DNA from: an uncultured Bacteroidales bacterium
GTDB taxonomy: Bacteria; Bacteroidota; Bacteroidia; Bacteroidales; F082
NCBI GenBank assembly: GCA_900318465.1
Contig: ONKQ01000005.1
Location: 24,034 to 88,033 of the forward strand
Direction of reading: 5' to 3'
DNA: 64,000 bases
Shown: positions 54,401 to 64,000 of the stretch, piece by piece
Numbering within the stretch: position 1 is the first letter of the stretch
How the letters are laid out: every line of letters begins with the position of its first letter
Position numbers and translations under genes: made by a program
Notes under the pieces: model-generated
Told to the model about the DNA's origin: nothing
The model's database searches: none
The model's input: only the letters and a program-made list of their open reading frames with translations

Positions 54401-56056
54401 ATCTTTGCTCTTTGAAACAACACCCATTCTCTTTGTCGACCTTGCCGTCAAGTTGTGAATTGCTTGCATTTATCTTGTATCTTTGCTCTTTGAAACAACG
54501 GAGTTGAAGTAATACATTAAGCAAGACGGGGTTGTGAATTGCTTGCATTTATCTTGTATCTTTGCTCTTTGAAACAACATTGGAGCAGCCGCAACCCCCC
54601 AGAAGCAAGTTGTGAATTGCTTGCATTTATCTTGTATCTTTGCTCTTTGAAACAACAACAAGGATTGGTGGGAGGCGATGAACCAGTTGTGAATTGCTTG
54701 CATTTATCTTGTATCTTTGCTCTTTGAAACAACTTGAAGTGGAAAGCATTGCAATCCAAGACAGTTGTGAATTGCTTGCATTTATCTTGTATCTTTGCTC
54801 TTTGAAACAACCGAAAATGAATAATCTCAAACACAAAGAGCGTTGTGAATTGCTTGCATTTATCTTGTATCTTTGCTCTTTGAAACAACATTTGGAGTAA
54901 TGTTAACTGCAGAGAAAATGTTGTGAATTGCTTGCATTTATCTTGTATCTTTGCTCTTTGAAACAACAATTAAGGAGGATTAAAAATGGCATATTTTGTT
55001 GTGAATTGCTTGCATTTATCTTGTATCTTTGCTCTTTGAAACAACCACCAAGCCTTGGAAGAATGAAATCACCAAGTTGTGAATTGCTTGCATTTATCTT
55101 GTATCTTTGCTCTTTGAAACAACATCATTTTTGACTACCAGCAACAACTACAGTTGTGAATTGCTTGCATTTATCTTGTATCTTTGCTCTTTGAAACAAC
55201 GTCTTCCACGCAGTACACTTGGCGGGTGCGGTTGTGAATTGCTTGCATTTATCTTGTATCTTTGCTCTTTGAAACAACTATCCTTCTCAACCCATGATGG
55301 CATCATAGTTGTGAATTGCTTGCATTTATCTTGTATCTTTGCTCTTTGAAACAACCCTACGGGCTACGGGCGCGCTTATTGACGGTTGTGAATTGCTTGC
55401 ATTTATCTTGTATCTTTGCTCTTTGAAACAACCCCGTAGGGACGTGGATGACACCCCGTTTGGTTGTGAATTGCTTGCATTTATCTTGTATCTTTGCTCT
55501 TTGAAACAACAATGTTACGTCGATTGTTCCTAATGTTATCGTTGTGAATTGCTTGCATTTATCTTGTATCTTTGCTCTTTGAAACAACATTCTGCAAGGT
55601 CAATCCACGGGAAACCAAGTTGTGAATTGCTTGCATTTATCTTGTATCTTTGCTCTTTGAAACAACTTAGTCCACATTTGGCGACCAACATTTTCCGTTG
55701 TGAATTGCTTGCATTTATCTTGTATCTTTGCTCTTTGAAACAACCGGTGAGTACTCCTTTGTATATCTTGGCATGTTGTGAATTGCTTGCATTTATCTTG
55801 TATCTTTGCTCTTTGAAACAACTTGGGTTGTAATAGCATGGCATGACGTCGCGTTGTGAATTGCTTGCATTTATCTTGTATCTTTGCTCTTTGAAACAAC
55901 GGAACGGCAGTCGCAGAACCTACGCCGCCAGTTGTGAATTGCTTGCATTTATCTTGTATCTTTGCTCTTTGAAACAACGCTTCGATGTGATAAGTGTAAT
56001 CCATATCAGTTGTGAATTGCTTGCATTTATCTTGTATCTTTGCTCTTTGAAACAAC
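51488..56056 (+). CRISPR. type II-C CRISPR array, 59 repeats and 58 spacers
   Basis: Repeats are 48 bp, beginning GTTGTGAATTGC and ending CTCTTTGAAACAAC, with spacers of 30 bp (a few are 29 or 31). The first repeat (51488-51535) differs by one base (C at position 2) and overlaps the stop codon of the upstream gene; every other repeat I inspected is identical, and the last is 56009-56056. The orientation is set by the tracrRNA anti-repeat, which pairs with the repeat's 5' half, so crRNAs are read rightward, opposite to cas genes. Each repeat carries TATCTTTG (repeat positions 27-34), a Bacteroidetes -7 box pointing into the next spacer. Open frames in the array (recurrent LAFILYLCSLKQ or FQRAKIQDKCKQF) are artefacts. 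Confidence 0.98.
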
Positions 56057-56109
56057 ACGATATGTGTAACAAAAAGAGCCACAACGTTTTAAAAGTTGTT
56101 TCAGAAAAG

Positions 56110-56139
56110 AAAAATCCCGCCCTTCCGAGCGGGATTTTT
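56110..56139. terminator. bidirectional terminator between array and cas2
   Basis: AAAAATCCCGC and GCGGGATTTTT form a perfect 11-bp stem with an 8-nt loop, A-rich on one side and T-rich on the other. It can end both rightward crRNA and leftward cas transcripts. Confidence 0.8.
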
Positions 56140-56164
56140 CTTTTGTTTCCGCAGTTTTTCCCAT

Positions 56165-57411
<1,247 letters not shown>

Positions 57412-57446
57412 GGTTGCTTTCGTTTGTTAAGTTGTACCCAAATTGG

Positions 57447-60400
57447 TTACGACTCTATTTTCTTTCCGTTAAATTCGATGATGTTACCTAATCTGTCCAC
57501 TTTGATGGGCAAGCAGGTTTCTTTAATCATTTCGCCTGTCCATGCTTTCTGTGCCTTGTTATTACTTCCAAGTTCTGTTGTTTGCACAATTGGAGTTGCG
57601 ATTATTTCAGGAATAAAATGTCCTTCATTTCCAGTGCAACTTACAAACTTATAAATTCGTTTCCTATCAATCGTCGAAATCCCGTTCCTAATTTCCTCTT
57701 TCGTCGGCAGATAAACCAAATCGTTTGGCGAAAGGATGAACAAGAGTTTGGCATCGGATGTAACCAATTGCTGCTCTTGTAGATAGATTTCGATGCAGTT
57801 GCGCCATTGCGAACCGTATTTCTTTTGGCAATCAATCATCACATTGAGCGGAATGGTCAGATAGGAACGAACGGTTTCCGTTTCGCCAGTTTTCTTATTC
57901 GTCTTTTCCGTTCCGAAAATGGCGAAGAAAAGGTTGGTACCATCATCAGCTTCGGCAAACTTAACCCCCTTATTCCCAGTCTTTCCTATTGGGAATTTAT
58001 TTCCTTTCTCAAATCTTCTAACCTTGTAAATCGGATGATGAAATTTTCCATTATTCAATTCTACAATGTTGCGATTCATTTCGTCAATCCCATCTGGAGA
58101 GAAAGCGATTTCAGGGTTATTATCTTTTGCTTTCAGATGTGCTCTAAGTATCTTTTGAATACCTGTATCTGTTATACCTTCAATCTTTTTTATGGCTTTG
58201 TCATATTCCTTAACGCCAGCCATATAGGTAACCAAATCGCTTAAAAATCTGGTTGCAAAATAGCGGTCTTTAATTTTTCCATTTTTGTCTTTTACATTTT
58301 GTGTAAAATAATAAACTTCAATTTTAGAGATGTCTATATCCGACCAAACATCTTTGTTGTTCTCAACATATTTTTTTATGAATTTAGCGTCTCTGCCTTC
58401 ATTCAACAATTCACGGACTTTTTGCTTGAACTCCTTATTTACAATAGTTTGTGGATTTTCCAATGCCTTTTCTAATGAAATTTCTTTTTTGAATCTCAGG
58501 TTGATTTCTCCCCAAATAGTTGCCTTGTGCATCGACTTGCGAATTGCCCAGCTGTCGCCTTTTTCTTGCTTGACAAGCACCTTTTTGCCATTCTCATCGT
58601 AGTGCTGATAATGGTTCGAGGTCTTGTTGATAACACGCAGGTTTTGCTTGAAACTCACAATGATATTTTCTAACGCCTGTTTTGCATCCGTTGTAAACGA
58701 ATCCCAAGGTTTCAGGAACTCTTTGGCGATTTCCTTTTCCTTGCCGTCGATGGTCATTTTCTCGAATCGGCGCAACTTCCGCTGCAGTTGGTATCGGTTG
58801 GCGTTGTGTTTCGAGTGTGCGGCTTCGTTGTTGAGCAGGTTCACATGGTCGCGGGTGGCGCAGGCTATCACAATGGCATCCATCGCGTGGTGGCGGTGGT
58901 CGATGCGCTTTTTGTTGAAGCCTTTTTGCAATTCCAGCGGCATATTTGGAATTATATGTCCCTCGTTGTTTACTGACAAAAATGATTCTTTGATTGGCAA
59001 TTTCTTCATTACCTCGTCAATAACCTTTTTCTGTTCTTTTTCACCTAATGATTTATAATAATCTGTATAAGAACTATTTATCGATTCATTTCTTGACTTG
59101 GAGCAGACAATCAACTGTTCTTCAAACAGACGTTTAAATTCGGCTACAAGTTCATCGTCACTTATTTTGCCCGTCAATTCATTCAAACGGCGGAAACGCG
59201 GCAAAACAATGCTGTTCCAAACATCGTTCATTCCCCAATCCTTTTTCAGGCGGTCGGTGATGGAGCCGTTGCACGAAATCAGGTTCTTCGAAACGGCTTC
59301 CTGCTCGTATTCGCCGTTATCGAGTTTCTCGCGGACGATGTTCGACAGCAAGCCTTTCACCAGTTTGCTGATATAGCGGCTGTCGTTCAACTGCCTTTCG
59401 ATGAAACCGTCGGGAATGTCGTCCATCAGCAGTTTCTTCATTTTCGCACGATTGCTGGAATAATGGTCTCTTACGAACTTTTCGTATGCTTCAACCGACA
59501 GAATTTCAACCACTTTGCCTTGGCTGATTTGAACCTTTTCGCCTTTATGGTTCTTGATAAACTCAAATCCCAACTGTCTGTCTTTGAGTTTGTTCACCTC
59601 AGCCTCACAGATTACTTTGTTGCTGAATGAGTCATCAAAGTAGCGCGATTGGGGAATCACGTGTTCTATTTCGTAAGCCGACGTGAACAACTTGGCAAGC
59701 GGAATCATCTGGCCCGTATAAGGTGAGCGATATTTTTGCTCCAACCAACACTTATACCTTGTAATATCTGCCTTTGAAGGTTGTGCTGACTTGGAAATTT
59801 TGCTGACGAAATCAAAATCCTTGTCGTCCTTGGTCAGATTGTCAAGTGCGTTTTCCTCGTAAATGCGCAAAATATCCTGTTGGCTCGGCGAATATGGGCG
59901 TACATTTTCAATTTCAGGGTCGTTCATAAACTCCATCAGCAAAGCCTTGATGCGCAGATTGGTGTTCTCGTTATCCAATATGCGCTCCGTCATTTTCTTC
60001 CGCTTGTCTGCGGGATTCTTCATCTCGCGCCCCAGTTCCAAATGGATTTCGTCGATTTGTCCTTCCTGTTTCCAGATGTCGCGGACGGTGCGTAGGGTTT
60101 CCGTAACCACCTGTTCCACAATGGGATTGCGCAGCGAGTGTTGCTTGAAGTCCTTCAAATAACGGTCGATGTCTTCGGGCTTCTCCCATTTCCCTATTTC
60201 CTTGGCCTCCGAATGGCGGTCATAGACGATGTAGCAAACCAACCAAACGGGTAAAGCCCTAAAATGGTTGATGTCAGTAAGGTTGATGGACTTTTCGCGC
60301 ACTCGGTTCTTGATGTTTTCGTCGTATTCGCCAGTCAGTATCTTGTCAATGCGTTCCTTCGTCCTATTGTCGATGGCCTCGGCATCCCAATATTTGCCCA

Positions 60401-62285
60401 TCCGCATCAGCGGCAGCAACTTCTTGATGGCCTTTTCGGAATAGGAGCCGTAGTCCTTTTTGAACGGTTTGACTTTGGCGAACACCTCGGCAAACGATTC
60501 GGGAAGATTGTTCTTTTCGGCATACTTTTTCAATGCTTTGCCGATTTCGGTTTTGTCTTCCACCGAATAGAGGATGTGCCAAAGCGACATTTCATTTTCG
60601 CGGGTAAGGAAACCAGCGTCGAGGCTGCATTTCGTCAATCCGCCAAGCATTGTAGCCCTTGTTTCGTTGCACGGATAATCCTTATCCTCAACGTAGTTCC
60701 AACGGTAAGGATATTGGTCTTTACCCTTCTCTTTCTTGAACTTGAAATACGAGTTGAGCAACGTGTCCTGTTTGATGGAAGCTCTGTCTTTCAGCCAATC
60801 GAAAAGTTTTACGTAATCTTCTTCGGTTTTCAGCAATTCGTTGGTTACATCCACATCAGTTTGGAGTTTCCCTGCCGATTGGTTTCCGAACAAGTCCAAC
60901 TGGCCATCACTAACTATTCTTTCCCGCTGGTAAATGCGTAAATTCTGAACGAACTGCCACAAGCGGAACTCTTGGAACAGCGGATTCGACTTGGCGATAC
61001 ACTTCACAGGATGCTCGTTGCCGTCCTTGTCGAAGTGGCTTTCATACGGGCAGTCGCTGATGAGCGACTTCTTGCTCTTCAGCGGACGCTGGTAGAACAG
61101 GATGTCGTTGATGAACAGGTTAGCGAAGTCAGGTTTGGCGATGTTGTTGCGGTGTGCCTCGTTGTTGGGGTAAAGTTCCTCGATGCACCTATTATACAAA
61201 GTGGCATCCTTCAATTCAGGTATTAAGGCAACTTGCGTTTCGAGAATCTGCCGCAATTCCTCCTTGTAGTACTTGCGCTCGACCGTGCGAACCAACTTCC
61301 CGATGATTTTCTGGTTGGGCTTTTGCAGCAGATTGTCATAGATGTAGCAGCCTACGGTTTTGTGGCTGTTGTCGATGTCGAACTCCGTTTTCTTCTTCAG
61401 CAAAGTCCAGTCATCCTCTTTGGGAGCACGAAAAGAACGCTTGATGTTGCCTTCCTTGTCTTTCTTGGGCGTTCCGTCTTTTTCAAGGTCAGTAGTTACG
61501 ATAAACTCCTTTATCTTTCCCGCCCAATCCAAGGGCGTTTTGCTCGTGCGACGATACACCATCCCATTCTCCAAATGCACGTTGTACCATATTTCATCGC
61601 CCTTTTTGTCATCGGTTGCTTCAACTCTGACAACTTTTTGGGCGATATATTCGACCAACTTGTCTTGTTGCTCATCGTCGTCTTCGCCGCGCAGTTGGTA
61701 ATAACCACGTTTTTGGTTAAACTGCAACAAAACCCACGCAAGTTCCTCTTTTGTAAGTCTTTGCGTCAGGGCTTTCTTACGTAAGTAGTAGATAGTCCAA
61801 TCGTAGGGAACTTTCTTGCCATCTGCCACAAGTTGAGGCTGATGTAGTGCAAAATCCTCCAACATTTCTTCAAACGAATCTTTAAAAACGAACTCGAACT
61901 TGCCTTGTTCATCTTTACGCCAAGCCAACTTCGGCTCACTATGATTGATAAATTTTCCGTTCTCATCAATCTGTTTGGCAAAATGTTCTGGCAAAAAGCC
62001 CATCAGTTTAAGAACACGCAAGAGGCGCTCCCTACGAAGTAAGTATCGTTCCAATAGGCGACGTGCCCCTCTTTTGTCTGTGCGATCTTTCGTTTGCGAC
62101 ACAGAATTGCCAGCTTCGAAATCACCCAAAATGTCTGCCGACATCGGGATAATTCTACTACCCGCCGCACTGATGCCTGTCGGCTTCAAATAAGTTGTTT
62201 CATTCTCGCGGAGCGTTTCTTCCGCATTCACCACTGCCCAACCAATGCTGTTGGTGCCCAAATCAAGTCCTAATATCTTCTTCAT
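57447..62285 (-). CDS. cas9: Cas9 endonuclease, type II-C, unusually long
   Basis: 1612 aa. RuvC-I ILGLDLGTNSIGWAVVNAEE (Asp8), arginine-rich bridge helix region (KRGARRLLERYLLRRERLLR, ~72-91), RuvC-II IDEIHLELGREMKNP (~745-760), HNH with SAYEIEHVIPQSRYFDDSFS then NKVICEAEVNKLK (~870-905), RuvC-III RIDHRHHAMDAIVIACA (~1127-1143), then ~470 residues for the WED/PAM-interacting part. All catalytic motifs appear intact. No csn2 or cas4 is present, which makes the locus type II-C. II-C proteins are usually about 1000-1450 aa, so this one is large. Promoter TTTG-N19-TATTTTTG at 62320-62350. Operon order cas9, cas1, cas2. Confidence 0.97.
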   Translation of the reverse strand: MKKILGLDLGTNSIGWAVVNAEETLRENETTYLKPTGISAAGSRIIPMSADILGDFEAGNSVSQTKDRTDKRGARRLLERYLLRRERLLRVLKLMGFLPEHFAKQIDENGKFINHSEPKLAWRKDEQGKFEFVFKDSFEEMLEDFALHQPQLVADGKKVPYDWTIYYLRKKALTQRLTKEELAWVLLQFNQKRGYYQLRGEDDDEQQDKLVEYIAQKVVRVEATDDKKGDEIWYNVHLENGMVYRRTSKTPLDWAGKIKEFIVTTDLEKDGTPKKDKEGNIKRSFRAPKEDDWTLLKKKTEFDIDNSHKTVGCYIYDNLLQKPNQKIIGKLVRTVERKYYKEELRQILETQVALIPELKDATLYNRCIEELYPNNEAHRNNIAKPDFANLFINDILFYQRPLKSKKSLISDCPYESHFDKDGNEHPVKCIAKSNPLFQEFRLWQFVQNLRIYQRERIVSDGQLDLFGNQSAGKLQTDVDVTNELLKTEEDYVKLFDWLKDRASIKQDTLLNSYFKFKKEKGKDQYPYRWNYVEDKDYPCNETRATMLGGLTKCSLDAGFLTRENEMSLWHILYSVEDKTEIGKALKKYAEKNNLPESFAEVFAKVKPFKKDYGSYSEKAIKKLLPLMRMGKYWDAEAIDNRTKERIDKILTGEYDENIKNRVREKSINLTDINHFRALPVWLVCYIVYDRHSEAKEIGKWEKPEDIDRYLKDFKQHSLRNPIVEQVVTETLRTVRDIWKQEGQIDEIHLELGREMKNPADKRKKMTERILDNENTNLRIKALLMEFMNDPEIENVRPYSPSQQDILRIYEENALDNLTKDDKDFDFVSKISKSAQPSKADITRYKCWLEQKYRSPYTGQMIPLAKLFTSAYEIEHVIPQSRYFDDSFSNKVICEAEVNKLKDRQLGFEFIKNHKGEKVQISQGKVVEILSVEAYEKFVRDHYSSNRAKMKKLLMDDIPDGFIERQLNDSRYISKLVKGLLSNIVREKLDNGEYEQEAVSKNLISCNGSITDRLKKDWGMNDVWNSIVLPRFRRLNELTGKISDDELVAEFKRLFEEQLIVCSKSRNESINSSYTDYYKSLGEKEQKKVIDEVMKKLPIKESFLSVNNEGHIIPNMPLELQKGFNKKRIDHRHHAMDAIVIACATRDHVNLLNNEAAHSKHNANRYQLQRKLRRFEKMTIDGKEKEIAKEFLKPWDSFTTDAKQALENIIVSFKQNLRVINKTSNHYQHYDENGKKVLVKQEKGDSWAIRKSMHKATIWGEINLRFKKEISLEKALENPQTIVNKEFKQKVRELLNEGRDAKFIKKYVENNKDVWSDIDISKIEVYYFTQNVKDKNGKIKDRYFATRFLSDLVTYMAGVKEYDKAIKKIEGITDTGIQKILRAHLKAKDNNPEIAFSPDGIDEMNRNIVELNNGKFHHPIYKVRRFEKGNKFPIGKTGNKGVKFAEADDGTNLFFAIFGTEKTNKKTGETETVRSYLTIPLNVMIDCQKKYGSQWRNCIEIYLQEQQLVTSDAKLLFILSPNDLVYLPTKEEIRNGISTIDRKRIYKFVSCTGNEGHFIPEIIATPIVQTTELGSNNKAQKAWTGEMIKETCLPIKVDRLGNIIEFNGKKIES

Positions 62286-62319
62286 AGTTGTATTGATTTC
62301 AGAATTGAAAAATTTTCGT

Positions 62320-62350
62320 CAAAAATACAAAAAAATCCCCAAAAACCAAA
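62320..62350 (-). promoter_or_regulatory. sigma-ABfr promoter of the cas operon
   Basis: Minus strand TTTG (62347-62350), 19 bp, TATTTTTG (62320-62327). Confidence 0.75.
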
Positions 62351-62370
62351 TGCACAATCCAAAAAAGTTG

Positions 62371-62378
62371 TATTTTTG
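62371..62378 (+). promoter_or_regulatory. -7 element of the tracrRNA
   Basis: TATTTTTG six bases before the anti-repeat; divergent from the cas9 promoter. No clear -33 element. Confidence 0.6.
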
Positions 62379-62383
62379 CAGCA

Positions 62384-62468
62384 CAAGATATGCAGCAATT
62401 CACAATAAGGATTATTCCGTTGTGAAAATCATTTAGGACGGGGCGACTTCGGTCGCCTCGTCTTTTTT
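62384..62468 (+). ncRNA. tracrRNA
   Basis: The anti-repeat at 62384-62405 (CAAGATATGCAGCAATTCAC...) pairs with repeat positions 2-26 except for a 2-nt and a 1-nt bulge. It is followed by AATAAGGATTATTCCGTTGT, the usual stem-loop region of II-C tracrRNAs. The RNA ends in a strong terminator hairpin (GACG-G-GGCGAC, loop TTCG, GTCGCC-T-CGTC at 62437-62462) and six T residues (62463-62468). The RNA would be about 80-85 nt. It guides crRNA maturation by RNase III and binds Cas9. Confidence 0.9.
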
Positions 62469-62559
62469 CAACAACCTTAATCATGTCCCCCAATAGTCCC
62501 AACCATAACCACGTGAAATTGTGGTCATGCCCAGCCATTTCCATAGCATTTGGAAAAAT

Positions 62560-62780
62560 GCGGGAACGTGCGCCGCTGTAGGGGTGCACCCATGTGTGCA
62601 CCCTAATCCATTTTGTGTACCATAAACCCATGTGTGCGCCATGACACAAATGATGATGGCGCAAATAAATTTTTGGAATTGAACACGCTATTATTAAGGA
62701 CGGACACAATTATTAAGGGCGGACACATGGGTCCGCCCCTACATGGGGAACACACGGAACCGCCGATGTCGTCGGTGGTG
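62560..62780. repeat. intergenic repeats with ACACATGGGT-type palindromes
   Basis: This gene-free stretch between tracrRNA and the aldolase gene contains CACCCATGTGTGCACC twice with variation, ATTATTAAGGACGGACACAA repeated as ATTATTAAGGGCGGACACAT, and an 8-bp hairpin GGGCGGAC / GTCCGCCC near 62716-62740. No gene is seen. Confidence 0.55.
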
Positions 62781-62790
62781 CAACGGTTTG

Positions 62791-63822
62791 TTATTCCTTC
62801 GTCATCAGTTCCTTCAACAACGCGACGAAACGATTAATATCCTCCTCCGTCGTGTCAAATGCGCACATCCAGCGCACCACGTCGGCATCTTCGTCCCAAT
62901 CGTAGAAGAAATAATGGTTTTGCAGCTCTTTCCACACCTTGCGGGACAGCTGGGCAAACACGCCATTGGCCTGCACGGGATAGACCACCTTCACGCCAGG
63001 AATGTCCTTCACGGCCTTGTAAAGCAGTTGCGCCATACGGTTCGAGTGCTCGGCATTGCGGCGCCAGAGGTCGTTCTCGAAATAGGCGTCGAACTGCGCC
63101 GCTATGAAGCGCATCTTCGAGCACAGTTGCATGGCCTGCTTGCGGCGGTATTTGAACTCGGGGCAGAGGTCAGGATTGAGCAGGACGACCGCCTCGCCCA
63201 TCATCAGGCCGTTTTTGGTGCCGCCAAACGAGACCGCATCCACGCCGAGGTCGGTGGTCATCTCCTTGAAGGTGCAACCCAAGGCCACGGCTGCGTTACC
63301 CAAGCGGGCACCATCGATGTGGACGTACATGTTGTATTCTCGCGCCAAAGCCACCAAAGCCTTGATTTCGTCCAAAGAATACAGAGTGCCAAGCTCCGTC
63401 GGCTGCGTTATGCTGATGACTTTGGGTTGTGAGTGGTGCTCGAAGCCAAAGCCGTGCAGACGCGTTTTCACCAGTTCAGGCGTCAGTTTGCCGTCGGGTG
63501 TGGCCACTGTCAACAGACGACAGCCCACAATGCGCTGCGGCGCGCCACATTCGTCCACGTTGATGTGGGCAGACTCGGCACAGACCACGGCCTCATGCGA
63601 GTGTGTCATGGCATCAATGCACAAAGTATTACAGCCCGTGCCGTTGAAGGCGAAAAACACGCGGGCTTGTTCGCCAAACTGCTCGCGGAACTTCGCTTCC
63701 GTTGCAGCACAATATTCATCATCGCCGTATGCCACAGCGTGGTCCTTATTCACGCGGGCGATGGCCTCCAAAACCTCGGGGCACACGCCCGAATGGTTGT
63801 CGCTTCCAAATCCTCTTTTCAT
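62791..63822 (-). CDS. ltaE: threonine aldolase (low-specificity)
   Basis: 343 aa PLP enzyme of the beta-eliminating lyase/threonine aldolase family, cleaving L-threonine to glycine and acetaldehyde. Motifs: GFGSDNHSGVCPEVLEAIAR, AFNGTGCNTLCIDAM (~58-72), DECGAPQRIVG, HIDGARLGNAAVALGC (~168) and the PLP-binding Lys in DAVSFGGTKNGLMMGEAV (~204). The C-terminal domain ends EEDINRFVALLKELMTKE. Cytoplasmic, monocistronic, with TATCTTTG on the minus strand at 63873-63880. Confidence 0.92.
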   Translation of the reverse strand: MKRGFGSDNHSGVCPEVLEAIARVNKDHAVAYGDDEYCAATEAKFREQFGEQARVFFAFNGTGCNTLCIDAMTHSHEAVVCAESAHINVDECGAPQRIVGCRLLTVATPDGKLTPELVKTRLHGFGFEHHSQPKVISITQPTELGTLYSLDEIKALVALAREYNMYVHIDGARLGNAAVALGCTFKEMTTDLGVDAVSFGGTKNGLMMGEAVVLLNPDLCPEFKYRRKQAMQLCSKMRFIAAQFDAYFENDLWRRNAEHSNRMAQLLYKAVKDIPGVKVVYPVQANGVFAQLSRKVWKELQNHYFFYDWDEDADVVRWMCAFDTTEEDINRFVALLKELMTKE

Positions 63823-63872
63823 ACTTGTTGAGTTGTTAATCGTTGAATTGTTGAATTGTTATTGACACATGG

Positions 63873-63900
63873 CAAAGATACGGCTTTTCCAATTACACAA
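63873..63900 (-). promoter_or_regulatory. promoter of the threonine aldolase gene
   Basis: Minus strand TTG (63898-63900), 17 bp, TATCTTTG (63873-63880). Confidence 0.6.
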
Positions 63901-64000
63901 GCTTACCCGTTGGCGGAATTAGAAAAGAGGGAAAAGAGAGCGAAATAAATGGATAAAAAGTTGCACATATTATTGATTTTCAGTAATTTTGTGGTTGAAA

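Overview
The window reads as chromosomal DNA of an anaerobic Bacteroidales bacterium (phylum Bacteroidota). The evidence is: several secreted proteins with type IX secretion (T9SS) C-terminal sorting domains, a gingipain-like C25 protease, many genes preceded by the Bacteroidetes sigma-ABfr promoter (TTTG or TTG, 17-22 bp, then TAnnTTTG), almost no strong Shine-Dalgarno sites, and families such as DUF4301, DUF2807, CotH and a radical-SAM/lipoprotein pair. No rRNA, IS element or complete prophage was seen.

Layout. 1-12.4 kb: surface and secreted proteins (two paralogous T9SS adhesin-like proteins, a lipoprotein, a beta-barrel, a DUF4160/DUF2442 pair, a 1627-aa C25 protease). 12.5-15.9 kb: a leftward ABC transporter/GntR/DUF2807 group. 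16.0-17.8 kb: an ATPase-nuclease gene bracketed by two copies of a 56-bp palindromic element. 17.8-27.1 kb: leftward genes for a radical SAM enzyme with two small lipoproteins, a CotH/membrane operon, an ADP-forming acyl-CoA synthetase carrying a ParB-like insertion, a Nudix hydrolase and a band-7/NfeD pair. 27.4-32.0 kb: a 1400-aa NB-ARC/TPR STAND protein fused to an AAA-ATPase-like/PD-(D/E)XK module, next to two tRNA-Leu genes. 32.1-36.4 kb: DUF4301, EcsC and RarA genes. 36.4-37.1 kb: two repeat arrays, the stump of an ATPase-nuclease gene and a MITE-like element. 37.3-41.1 kb: two lipoproteins. 41.3-41.5 kb: a structured RNA resembling 6S RNA. 41.6-51.5 kb: a C69 dipeptidase, a second ATPase-nuclease gene with a 33-bp-period repeat array upstream, a split transketolase whose C-terminal half is fused to a LOG-family protein, and outer-membrane proteins. 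51.5-62.5 kb: a complete type II-C CRISPR-Cas locus (59 repeats, 58 spacers, cas2, cas1, a very large cas9 and the tracrRNA). The window ends with a threonine aldolase gene.

How parts work together. The CRISPR locus looks functional: cas9-cas1-cas2 run leftward, while the array and tracrRNA are predicted to be transcribed rightward. Each CRISPR repeat contains a Bacteroidetes -7 box, so each spacer may have its own promoter. The tracrRNA anti-repeat is visible in the divergent region upstream of cas9.

The most unusual pattern is a set of P-loop ATPases with C-terminal PD-(D/E)XK-like motifs. One is intact with flanking palindromes, one is intact with a five-unit upstream array, one is a stump behind two arrays, and a more distant relative of the architecture is fused to the STAND protein. 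For the first three, each locus has its own repeat unit, but all units share a TTGG-N-(A/C)-A core on the coding strand. This looks like a self-recognising or autoregulated gene family worth testing as a mobile or defence system.
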